Shown here piece after piece: positions 1 through 9,570 of a stretch of 64,000 nucleotides of DNA. Below the pieces are notes generated by a model that was given only the letters and a program-made list of their open reading frames with translations, made no database searches and was not told the DNA's origin. The position numbers and the translations under genes were made by a program. The DNA is taken from contig CM061132.1 in the NCBI GenBank assembly GCA_030789695.1, positions 29,359,858-29,423,857 on the forward strand. The letters are read 5' to 3'. Position 1 is the stretch's first letter. Each line of letters begins with the position of its first letter. This DNA is from Scilla litardierei. Lineage: Eukaryota; Streptophyta; Magnoliopsida; Asparagales; Asparagaceae.

Positions 1-626
1 ACACTGAATAAATTCAAGATATTTGCTCTTGGAATAGTTTTTTAAATTGTTGCTGCACACGACCATGGTAATAAATACTTCCTGGTCAAGTGAAGCTTAC
101 TGAAAAGATCCGATTAAGTTTATCACATGGTAATTTAATATGATCTTATGTATTGTTGGGTAGCATAGATGTGATCATGTGAAGAACGATCGATTGTCAA
201 GGGACTTGTTTTATCCTACATTCATCCTTGTGGTGTCCAATGTTGTGAAAAGTGTTTAAAAGCGTTAGCTGGTGAAGCCCGTTTCACGTTGGGCTTGTGT
301 TGGCACCAAAAACTGGCACCCACTTTTGCCTTGCAAATGCGCCCGCAAGCGGGTGAAGCAGGCAAAACACGGCTAGCAGGCACTTGCTGTTGGGTTCGAA
401 TAGGGTTTATTTGTCAATTTGAACCCGATTCAAACCCAAGTGCTACATAGTTTAAATGAAAAAAAAAACCCAAATCTCGTTGATTCTATGCTGTAATCCC
501 TTATCTCTCTTGCCTCGCTCAGTGGATGATGGTTGGAAGGCACTGGCTAATGGCGGATGCCGCACACGACATCACCGAATCAGGTTTTTCAAGCTTTAAT
601 TTTGTAAAATTTAGTTTTTTTCCATT
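1..626. other. Unassigned left flank
   Basis: No coding exon, RNA gene or transposon terminus is recognisable here. The block at 290-420 is locally GC-richer with the rest AT-rich. It may be intron 1 or upstream DNA of the proteasome gene, because exon 1 of that gene is not found between position 1 and 4827. This placement is inference from the gene structure only. Confidence 0.4.
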
Positions 627-1095
627 CAACCTGGTGATGCTTCTGCTTCTGCTCCTCCTCCTTCGCTCCGGCTTCTTTTTGCTGTTTCTTCTTCTGCTTC
701 TGCCTCTTCTGCTTCTGCTTGTTCTTCTTTTGTTTCTTCTTCTGCTTCTTTTTCATCTTCTTCTTCTGTTCATTGTGCTGCTGAGACTGTTTCTTGGAAA
801 TTTCTTCTTCTGCATCATCTTTTTATGCTGCTGCTTCTTTTACTTCCTCTTCTTCTACTTTTTCTGCTTCTCTTCTGCTTATACTTCTTTTGCTTCCTTT
901 TCTTTTACTTTTATTATTATTCTTCTTCTGCTTCTTTTATTATTATTATTATTATTATTCTTCTTCTTCTTCTTCTTCTTAGTGCTTATTCTGTTGCTGC
1001 GTTTGCGACTTCTGCTTCATTGGCTTGTTGCTACAGTGCTTCTGTTTGATGCAGCAGTGCTTCTTCTGTTTGTTGCTGCCGCGTTGTTGCATAAG
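627..1095. repeat. Pyrimidine-rich low-complexity and microsatellite tract
   Basis: The + strand is almost entirely CTT, TTC, CTG and TTA triplets, with a clean (TAT)n run near 935-957 followed by (CTT)n near 958-980. The open frames across it encode only runs of Leu, Phe and Ser, as expected of triplet repeats, and do not resemble a protein. The tract is a polypyrimidine/polypurine mirror-like region that could adopt triplex structure, which is inference. Confidence 0.85.
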
Positions 1096-1098
1096 TGA

Positions 1099-1503
1099 TG
1101 GCTTGATAATGAGAAAGCAGAGTTAATAATATTAAATTATTAATTGCAGGTTGTTTTGATGTATGAATGAAGTTTGATGAGTGATGGTATAATTGTATTT
1201 GTGGTCTATAAATGTAGTTAATATACCAACTACAAAATTTTAATGGAGATAAATTTTCCCATTTTTATATTTCCCATTTTTAGTTGGTGCTTTTTACTGT
1301 TGTTTCCCTTCTTAATTCATGCTTAAGCAAAACGGCACGTTAACACTTTTGTTTGCACCAGCTTTTCACAACCTTGGTGTTGTCTATTGACCTTAAGTAA
1401 GCATGGCTTTATAACTGATTTAGAATATGTTTTGCCAATGCCTTCCTTGTGGCAAAAACTAGTTTGTGTTTGTGTTTCATGTTTATTGAGAAATATTGAA
1501 TAG
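1099..1503. other. Unassigned AT-rich stretch
   Basis: I see no exon, RNA gene or transposon end in this interval. Confidence 0.4.
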
Positions 1504-1886
1504 CTAGTAATTCCTGTGCCCCTAGGGCACGGGTCCCATTACGCACCCTATTATGTTATTTTCACCTATACACAATTATAAATTTATGGATATCATAAAT
1601 TTATAAACTCTTATACCTCATATCGATTCCCTCTTATCAATTCACCCAAACACATCTACACGCGCGCGTGCGCGCACACACACACACACTCTCTCTGGCC
1701 CCACCATTCTTTCTATTTTACTCTCTCGTTCCTTTCCATCCCAAAACCCTACTGTTTTTTCTCCAAAAAAACATAAAAAATTTCAATCCCATCCCTTGAT
1801 TGTTTGAGATTTAATCTGAACTGTCCACCAACCTTGTTGCCATAGTCAGCAAACTAATTCAAAAACAATCCTCTTTGGATAATAGA
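1504..1886 (-). mobile_element. Short non-autonomous Helitron (copy 1)
   Basis: Read on the minus strand, the element begins TCTATTATCC, directly after an A, and ends in CTAG. About 6 nt before the CTAG is a 9-bp hairpin, GC-rich with a 3-nt loop (1513-1533 on the + strand, one G:T pair). This matches the Helitron rules of 5' TC, a subterminal hairpin and a 3' CTRR end with no target duplication. The 5' 80 bases resemble those of the copy at 3375-3909. One rule is missed: the base after CTAG is C, not T. No RepHel coding sequence is present, so it would depend on an autonomous partner. Confidence 0.65.
1657..1689. repeat. Strictly alternating purine-pyrimidine tract
   Basis: 33 bases alternate pyrimidine and purine without a break: a CG/TG-rich core followed by (CA)n. 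Such tracts favour left-handed Z-DNA under supercoiling (established biophysics). It lies inside Helitron copy 1. Confidence 0.8.
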
Positions 1887-2110
1887 TTTCATACTGAATA
1901 GGGAGCAAATGGAGGGGAAATTGACTGTAAGGCAGTGCCCTGTCTGGCAACTTTGGACCCACCGAGTTAGGAGGCCAGAATGAATAGGTATAGATGAGGT
2001 TGTTGGCTGGTTAGAGTTATGGTCCAAGATTAGAACTAGCATGTCGTCTGCTAGGCTGCAATTATTGGAAATGAATTGGCCTTGGAAATTTTTGAGTGGG
2101 GTGAATGTAA

Positions 2111-2745
2111 GGCTGTAAAAAGTTTGGAAAACTCAAAGCATGGCTCGGTTTCATTCATTAAAAGCTTGTTTGTATTCATTTGGCAACTAAACGAACCAAG
2201 ATGAACAAAATTAAGTTTGATAATAATAGATGAACAAACATGAACACATGTTGTTCACACTTGGCTTGATCTTGAGCTCGGCTTAAATATGCTTAGATTG
2301 GCTCTGCTTGAGTTTATGTTCGAGCTCAACTCATGTACATGGAATTGACAATCGATTTGCAATAAATAATTATATAGTGCCATAAATAAGCTAGAGAAGC
2401 TTGGTGCTCAGCTCGAATCAACTCAGTATAAACTTGCTAAAACTCGTCTAATGACCTAAACAAATGGATTTGGAACACACTTCTAAGATTGATCAGATAA
2501 ATACGCATAACCAAATAATTCTTTTCCTAATAGGTAATACAAACACCATAATCTTTTTCTTTTACAATCATTCTTCTCTTGACAGGGCTCGGGAAAGCTG
2601 GAGGTTCGGCTCGGCTAATTGCAAGCTCGTTCATGTTTGTCTTTTAAATGAACCAAGCTTGAACAAAATTTTAAGCTTGATTAGTTATGAATAGTACGAA
2701 CGGCGAACGGCGAATGGCTCGGCTCCTTTAGCTCAATTTACAGCC
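2111..2745. mobile_element. MITE-like element with GGCTGTAAA ends
   Basis: The ends GGCTGTAAA (2111-2119) and its complement (2737-2745) are inverted. Just inside each end lies degenerate GGCTCGG / AAGCTTG / GAACCAAG sequence in opposite orientation, so the unit is a fold-back. Plant MITEs starting GGxTGTAAA followed by CGAGCCGAGC-like sequence are commonly placed in the Mutator superfamily; the assignment here is by that resemblance. No convincing 9-bp target duplication is visible, so the boundaries are approximate. Confidence 0.45.
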
Positions 2746-3374
2746 ATTGTGTGGGATGTGTTACATTTGTATTTTTGCTCCTTTAGCGGGTAACAGTCAT
2801 CGAAAAATGGCGAGTATAATTTGGGATTGAGTTGCAGCTCTAGGAGATCCTCCATGGATGTTGGGGGATAAACACATATCAGGCAGTGACCACTTCCAAG
2901 TTCCAGATTTTTGTGTTTTGGGGCCACTCTGAACTCAGGGAGAGGGGTGCCAACTCGCCAGGTTAGATGGGGTTTTGTGTACTCTAGTACCCTAACCTGA
3001 AATTTTGGGTGGAATTTCAAGAGGAAAAATTCCGTTTGTTAGGTATTAGTCCGACTGATTTCAGTACTTCAATATATAGATGAAAAATTAAATAATTTTG
3101 CAAATATTTACAAAAATATTCACTAAGAAGATAAAATGGGATGGACATGATAAGAGTGGATATGAAAGGTGGAGGTTTGACGGAAGAGAAAGCTTTAGAT
3201 CGTAAATCGTGGAAAACAAGTTTCCCACGTCACGATCCGACATTATTTTTTGTTTATTTATTTATATTAATTCTTTCATTTTTATTTATAAGAAGTAGTA
3301 ATGTATTATTACTGTTATCTATATTATTATTATTTCGATAGTTTATTGTTGTTTCTATTTATCTGTTATTATTA
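2746..3374. other. Unassigned stretch between MITE and Helitrons
   Basis: No gene or element termini recognised. Short open frames here lack any recognisable domain. Confidence 0.4.
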
Positions 3375-3909
3375 CTAGTCATAACCCGTGACCATAGGTC
3401 ACGGGACAGTCAAAGTATTTTTCCCGAAAAATTTTGACCCATTCAAAATATCTTCCCCAAAAATATTATAGCAGCATTCAAAATATCCTACCCCAAAATT
3501 CAACCCCATTCAAAATCACTCCGAAAAAATTACAGCCACATTAAAAATGTTTCCCGTCAACAAAAAAATTTAACCACATTCAAACTAAATTTTAGTTCCC
3601 CCCAAAAATTTTAGTTACCCAAAGTTCAGTTTTCTTGGTATTTAGTTCTCTCAAAATTTAAAATTTTAGTTCCTCCCGAAAATTTAGTTCACTTTAGATT
3701 TAGATTTCTCCAAAATTTTAAATTTTAGTTCCCTAAAAATTTAGTTCCTTCATATTTAGTTTCTATCAAAATTTTAGGGTTTTATCCCAAAATTATCACA
3801 AACTCTCATTCTACCCATTAATTCCTTACGATTCAATCTCAACTGTCTTTCTATTAACCCTTTTGTTCTAGTAAGCACATTCAAAAACATCCCTCAATTG
3901 TATAATAGA
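3375..3909 (-). mobile_element. Short non-autonomous Helitron (copy 2)
   Basis: On the minus strand it starts TCTATTATAC and ends GACTAG followed by T. The 3' end carries a perfect 9-bp hairpin CCCGTGACC/GGTCACGGG (3385-3405) six bases before CTAG. This is textbook Helitron structure, with a T flanking the 3' end as expected for insertion between A and T. The interior is AT-rich and noncoding. It abuts copy 3 directly at 3909/3910, head to tail. Confidence 0.75.
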
Positions 3910-4261
3910 CTAAAAATAGCCGTGCACTTTGTACACGGGCACAAAAAAATACCAACCAGCAGGATGCGGGACCCGCGCGCAGTGGGAAAGGACAGATGAG
4001 TGGGTGTGAGTATGTATATTGCCTGGGGTAAAGGGGGAAGAGATTCAATGGCAAACCTGTAAAAAGGGATAGTTAAACGGAGAAAAAGTCCCAATGGCAA
4101 AGTGCAATTAAGTGGAGGTTTTTTGGGAGAGGGTTGATGCGGCATCCCATGCGTGGGAGAGGGTTGATGTGGCACCCCATGTCTTGTTGCCACATGGAAC
4201 AAAGGGTGCCACATGGGGACAACCCCCTCCACATGGGACAATCTCCTCTTTTCTAGAATAG

Positions 4262-4262
<1 letters not shown>
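3910..4262 (-). mobile_element. Short non-autonomous Helitron (copy 3)
   Basis: The minus-strand 5' end is TCTATTCTAGAAAAGAGG, preceded by A, close to the 5' ends of copies 1 and 2. The 3' end has a CCGTGTAC / GTGCACGG hairpin (about 3919-3938), then TTTTTAG, one base from the canonical CTAG. It directly adjoins copy 2, so the pair could be a tandem insertion or one element whose first 3' terminator was bypassed. No coding capacity. Confidence 0.65.

Positions 4263-4294
<32 letters not shown>
4262..4294. repeat. (ATT)n microsatellite
   Basis: About eleven ATT units immediately follow the Helitron 5' end. Confidence 0.9.
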
Positions 4295-4827
4295 TTCTAT
4301 TTCTATTGAAGCCGACCCCAATTTTTTGGGGGTGAAGGCTTAAGATGATAATGATGATGATTACTAAGACCATACAATCTCAGAACAGGAAAAAAGGGTG
4401 TGGACTTCAACATTGAAGTCCAATGTTGAAAAATACAGTACTCGTTAATTTTGTGTTGGTGACAAAGAGGAGAGAGTGAGAACTGGAGGGAGGAGTGGGG
4501 AGGAAAATACGTCGTTCCAATGGAGAAGAATTTATCACATATGAGTGTTGTATTCCAATTCTGTTTGGAATATGAATTCTTCAATTCCTTGGTAACCAAA
4601 TAATGAATATAAGGAATATTCAGAAGCTGCGATCATGAAACTAAGACTGGCGTAGCCAAACAGTACAAAGCAGCTTGGTATAATATCATACTGTATACTG
4701 GCATATACCTTGAAAACATGTCTTTCTTGTACCGATTTGAAACTATCATGATGTTAATTTGGCTTCATGGATTTAATGATATCTCTTAACATGTCTCAGT
4801 TCTAATTCAGTCCCTTTTTTCGCACAG
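4295..4827 (+). other. Probable end of intron 1 of the proteasome gene
   Basis: AT-rich DNA ending in a pyrimidine run and CAG at 4825-4827, directly before an exon of the proteasome beta-5 gene. No other feature is visible. An exon 1 carrying the catalytic Thr was looked for and not found. Confidence 0.5.
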
Positions 4828-6595
4828 CATCTCAGTCTGTGAAGAAAATCATAGAGATAAATCCATACATGATTGGCACAATGGCCGGAGGTGCTGCTGA
4901 TTGCCAGTTCTGGCATAGAAATCTGGGAATCAAGGTAAGGTTTAACTTCATGCTTTATGTCTATTAAGATGATGTTTAGAAAATAATGGATATAAAAATA
5001 GTTTATCTATTTATTTTTTAATCTTGAGTATGTGATTCTCTTGTGGTCAGTGTCGTCTTCATGAACTGGCCAACAAGCGAAGGATTTCAGTTACGGGTGC
5101 CTCCAAGCTTTTGGCAAATATTCTTTACTCATACCGTGGCATGGGCCTTTCAGTCGGGACCATGATTGCTGGATGGGATGAGACGGTAATGCACATGGTT
5201 CTAAGATTGCTTTATGTCACATTCCATACTTCTATATATATTTATAATTTACGCCATCTCTTGCGGATTTCAGGGGCCTGGTTTGTATTACGTCGACAGT
5301 GAAGGAGGAAGGCTGAAAGGGACAAGGTTTTCTGTAGGATCAGGGTCACCATATGCTTACGGTGTGCTGGACAAGGGGTAATGATCATTTAATCCGTTGT
5401 GTTCTAATCTTGACAATTCAAAAGTTAGGCATGCTTGTCTCTTTATAAATGAAAATTACTCCACCAGGTATCGATATGACATGTCGGTTGAGGAAGCTGC
5501 CGAGTTGGCTCGCAGATCTATTTATCATGCAACCTTTCGGGATGGAGCTAGTGGAGGAGTTGCCAGCGGTATGTTCACTCTTCTCCCACCTGAGCTAATG
5601 AAAATATTCTATTCATTTGTGATAACAAGTTTAACTGTGATGAATGCACATTACTTGAGATCAAAGTTATTTGAGTTGTAGTCTGTTCAAGTCCTCGCTT
5701 TTCATGTAATATAATACTTGTACTGGTTATTGTCACAAGATTGTATAAGATTGCTATCAGAAAAATATGCGTGGATTTCGTAAGTGGCATACCATCATAT
5801 ACATAGTATAAATCTATTACAGCATATTCTAATACTTGGTACACCCTAATTCTGAGAGAGTTCATAATGCTGTGTAACACACCGTTTAATTTAATTTCTC
5901 TCTCTTTTTCTCCATTGATTTGCATGTTACTTTGTACATGGATACTTAAATTACTAGTTACTGCCTCACAACCTCCCAAAGATAACATTATATACAAATT
6001 CAACGCACATACTTTACTATGGATAAAACACAATTCTTGTTGAGAAGTGTGTTCAAGCATCTGCTACCTTAGAATATAAATGTAGTCTGTAGAATGGTAA
6101 TCTCGGAATAATTGCATGCTACGTTCTTAAGTTTATTCTATGGTGTCTGAAAAACTGTTCTCATACATATCATATTATTTTTGTTTGCAGTCCAACGTTT
6201 GTCTGGATTACTTATGTCGTATACCGTTATTTGACGTACCTGTAATTATTGTACTGCTTGTGTTAAATCAAAACGATATTGTTATTAAATAACGGCCCCA
6301 ACAAAAATTACTACATATGTTGATTACTTTAGCAAGGTTTAGGTGGAACCCCTTGCTCCTGCGCGAGGCTTATGCTAGTGTTCATTGATAACATGATATT
6401 CGTGTTATTTTTGGAGTTCCCCCCCATAACTTATGTCTTACGCCTGCCGTTTAAATGGGCTTTGCAGTTTACCATGTCGGACCTGGCGGCTGGGAAAAGC
6501 TTTCTGGGGACGATGTGTGCGAGCTGCACTACAAGTACTACCCTGTTGCACCTACCCCCGTTGAGCATGAAATGGCCGATGCTCCTACAGCCTAA
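4828..6595 (+). CDS. PBE: 20S proteasome subunit beta type-5, exons 2-6 (5'-partial)
   Basis: Five exons read by homology and splice sites: 4828-4934, 5051-5185, 5274-5377, 5468-5568 and 6468-6595, each with GT-AG introns; TAA stop at 6593-6595. The protein is the beta-5 subunit of the 20S core (chymotrypsin-like site). Visible family marks are SQSVKKII at the start, [46 protein letters not shown], the SVGSGS serine and RDGASGG, which hold the conserved residues near the active site. The reading frame is intact throughout and about 190 residues long. The N-terminal propeptide, catalytic Thr1 and Lys33 belong to exon 1, which is not in 1-4827, so either intron 1 is longer than 4.8 kb (filled with Helitrons and MITEs) or this copy is 5'-truncated. 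Intron 5 (5569-6467) is the longest visible. The codons look unselected against, with no stop or frameshift, so a functional gene is favoured. Confidence 0.9.
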
Positions 6596-7239
6596 AAAGC
6601 CTCTCTGTAATGTCAGTTCAAGATATTTCTGCAAGTCGAGAGACCAAAGTTATCTTGTATGTTGAATTGTTTATACTGTTTTCTTCCATAGTTCCATAAA
6701 AACTTGTCATTTTAAATTTACGATCTCCGGGAGAATGCATTCTAGTGTTTTCAGTGGATAATGCTCTTTGAGTTATTCATCCGGTAGCAGTATCATGGAT
6801 CTGGTTCCATGTATTGATGACTTAGTGATCGTATCGTCATGTTGTTCTTTCGAAAGTAATCTTTCAACAAGGGGATTTGTTAGTTTGGAAAATTCTCGTT
6901 GTACCCACACGCTTTTGGCCTGAGACTGTTTGGTGGTTCGATTGTTGGTTGTGGAATCTTGATGAGACCAAAATTTTTGTTTGTTTGAGGTTGACACTTG
7001 ACAATATGATTGAAAAGTAGAAGCTTGAACAAAATCTTGGTGTGATGGTAGTGGGTTGCGGAAATCTCGGGGTCGGTATCGACTGATGGATATTCTTGGG
7101 GTTGGGCATGGAAGAGGAGAAGTTTAACATTCATTTTTCTCTCACTTTCCCTCCCTTTTTTCCTCTTCTGTTTTCTTTCTAACCAAACAAGTGGAAACAG
7201 GTTTCATTCCAACGTTCTTTTCATTTCATTCATATTCTC
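6596..7239 (+). other. 3' UTR and downstream flank of the proteasome gene
   Basis: AT-rich sequence with no coding exon. A 3' UTR must begin here, but I cannot fix a polyadenylation site. Short minus-strand frames around 6770-7130 have no recognisable domain. AACCAAACAAG at about 7182 resembles the ends of the MITEs that follow and may be a remnant of another copy. Confidence 0.5.
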
Positions 7240-7242
7240 TTA

Positions 7243-7790
7243 GGTTGTGTTTGGTTGCAAGGAAAAGAAAAGAAAAGGAAAGAAAAGTGATGGGAAAGTT
7301 AATTCCATTGTTTGGTTGTATAGAAAAGTAAAAGGAAAGAAAGTGAGAGGGAAAATGAAAGAAAAAAACATATAGAATTTTTCTCTCTACTTTTCTCTCT
7401 CAAATCGGAAGGAAACCGTTTTCTTTCCCAAAAATTTTCTTCCCTTTTCTGAGCCAAAATTTTTATCGACAACAAAAATTATCTTTTTGTTATTGCTCAT
7501 TTTTTATTTCAGAAGAATGGTTTTGGATTGAGTTTAATAGAAAAATGAGATCCTTTAAAATATTAATTATAAATAAAATCATATTTCTTTCTAGTTTTCC
7601 TTTTCATTTTCATAAGCAACCAAACATGAGAAATCATTTTCCTTACCATTTTCCTTTTAATTTTCTTTACAATTTTCCTCACTAACCAAACATAAAAAAA
7701 AAACCGGTTTCCTTTTCCTTTTCTTTTTCTTTCTATTTCCTTTTCATTTCACCTTTCTTTCTTTCCTTTTCCATGCAACCAAACACAGCC
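7243..7790. mobile_element. PIF/Harbinger-type (Tourist-like) MITE
   Basis: Terminal inverted repeats GGTTGTGTTTGGTTGCA (7243-7259) and its complement with one mismatch (7774-7790) are flanked by TTA on both sides (7240-7242 and 7791-7793). A 3-bp TTA target duplication with GG..TGTTTGGTT ends is diagnostic of PIF/Harbinger MITEs. The interior is A/G-rich on one half and C/T-rich on the other, so the element folds back. No transposase. Confidence 0.8.
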
Positions 7791-7807
7791 TTAAACCAAA
7801 CAGGCCC

Positions 7808-8297
7808 GGCTATGTTTGGTTAGAGGGAAATTGGGAGAAAGAAAAGTGAAATGAAACTGAAATAGAAACGGAAAGAAAAAGAAAAGAAAAGCAAATTCTT
7901 TTTTATGTTTGGTTATTAAAGAAAATGGTAAAGAAAATCAAATCGAAAATGGTAAAGAAAATCAAAGTCGATCAGTTTATCTTGTTACCATTCTGTTTTG
8001 AGGACTCTCTCGTTTATGAATTGCACACAATATCATTTACAAAAAATATTATTATAATGTAAGCATGAAGAAAATGTCGTGAAAAAAAGTTTAGTAATAA
8101 ATATGTAGCTGAAAAGGGGAAAAAGTTTTTCTCTAGTTTGTGGAGAGAAAAGGGGAGGAAAAAGTTCTATTTCTTTTTTCCTTCACTTTCCCTCCCATTT
8201 TTTTGTTTTTACTTTTCTTCCGAACCAAACCAAAGGAAAACAATTTCACCCTCAATTTTCTTTCTCTTTCTTTCCTTTCCCCCAACCAAACATGGCC
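7808..8297. mobile_element. Second Tourist-like MITE
   Basis: Ends GGCTATGTTTGGTTAG (7808-7823) and GGCCATGTTTGGTTGG read inward from 8297 are inverted repeats of the same family as the preceding MITE, and the interior is again purine-rich then pyrimidine-rich. The flanking triplets do not match, so an end may be nested. The bases just before it (7794-7807, AACCAAACAGGCCC) look like the right end of yet another copy. Confidence 0.6.
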
Positions 8298-8421
8298 TAG
8301 CAAAATTGATGATAATCAGCCGCTGATTGACTCAAAATTTTGCATTTTCAATGGAAAAAAAGTTAGGATGTCTTAGTTTTGGTATCTTACTTTTTGGCAA
8401 ATTGTAGGAGTTTAAGAAGCG

Positions 8422-8437
8422 GGAGTTATCTTTTTTT
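8422..8437. repeat. LINE target-site duplication, left copy
   Basis: GGAGTTATCTTTTTTT here is repeated exactly at 14371-14386. The T-run at its end is where the minus-strand poly(A) tail would pair during target-primed reverse transcription, so tail and target are not separable. Confidence 0.85.
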
Positions 8438-8469
8438 TGGTGCATCAGAAAAGAAACAACCAACACAAT

Positions 8470-9570
8470 CTAAGGAGGTTTGAAACCTCTAGCAAATCTA
8501 ACGCCCATCGCATCAGCAGCCAAGAGATTGGCAATTCTCTCCGGGACACTCTCATGAACCACCATGTCCTCCTCAAGCCGAGAACCCAGTTCCGCAAGCT
8601 TATCAGCAACAAAATTGCCTTCCCTCAACACGTGCACCACCGAGACCTCCCAATCTTTTCGTAACAAAACTCCTATATCCTCGATAAGCGAAGAACAAGG
8701 GTGTGAAGGGCTACACTTACTCATAACGAGGTCAATGGAACTTTTCGAATCCGTCTCGCAAATCAACTTCCTTAATCCCAGCTTCCAAGCCAAGTGCAAC
8801 CCACTCCTAATAGCGTATAGCTCCGCCGTGAGACTGTTGCACACCCCCAAAAAGGAAGAAAAGCTAGAAATCCAACCCCCGCTCTCGTCTCTAACTACTC
8901 CTCCAGCACCTGCAGCTCCAGGATCCCCCTTGGCTGCCCCATCAACATTTAGCTTCCACCAGCCAGCAGGGGGAGGGGTCCAACCAATCCTGTCGCCGAG
9001 ATCAACCTTTCTACTGCTGAGCACCTCCTTCTTCACCAACTCCGCAGCCTTGCGTTTAATAGCAACCACCAATTGAGCAACCTCCTGCCTCACATAACCT
9101 GGCTGAAAGAGGCATTTGCATCTCTCCGTCCATATTGTCCAGAGCCCGGTGACAAACTCCGCCTTGCAGATGGCCGGCACCTTCTTATCACAGAATCGCT
9201 GCTCCAACCAACTACCCAGCGGTCTTGAAAAGAACTCGCAGTGCTCCTCTGTCGGAATTAGCGACATCCAGACCTGAGTGTTAAGATTACAGTCCCTTAA
9301 CGCATGTATCACATCCTCCTCCGCAACACCACACCCTTTGCAAACTGCCGATTCCGCGATCCCTCTCAAAAACCGTAGCTGAGCCGTGACTAGCCGCCCA
9401 CGAACAGCTAACCATAGGAAGAACAGTCTTCTAGCAGGAAAATGTAGTCGCCAGATCCATGCAATCTCCGCTACAAGCTTTCGTTCTTTATCCGCCATCA
9501 ACACCATATAGGCCGTCTTAGTGGTGAACTCCCCATCATGAGCATGTCGCCAGAAGTACCTCCTGTACAT
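8470..9570 (-). pseudogene. LINE ORF2 3' part: zf-RVT and RNase H
   Basis: A 366-codon open frame in a different frame from the upstream ORF2 segment and overlapping its end, so one base has been lost or gained near 9555. Residues about 1-130 hold the zf-RVT region (GEFTTKTAY, then CKGCG...DVIHALRDC). Residues about 205-340 form an RNase H domain with NVDGA, AELYAI, CETDSK and NFVADKLAE, which supply the expected acidic catalytic residues. RNase H removes the RNA template strand during reverse transcription. Plant L1 elements with a C-terminal RNase H are a known group. The domain is intact; only the join to the RT is broken. Confidence 0.88.

Noticed and set aside
526..1098. 190-codon open frame of mostly Leu and Phe
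   Set aside because: It is a translation of CTT/TTC triplet repeats, with equally long frames in the other two phases; no protein-like composition.
8564..9076. Plus-strand frames over the LINE RNase H region
   Set aside because: They are antisense to well-recognised LINE domains and encode nothing recognisable.
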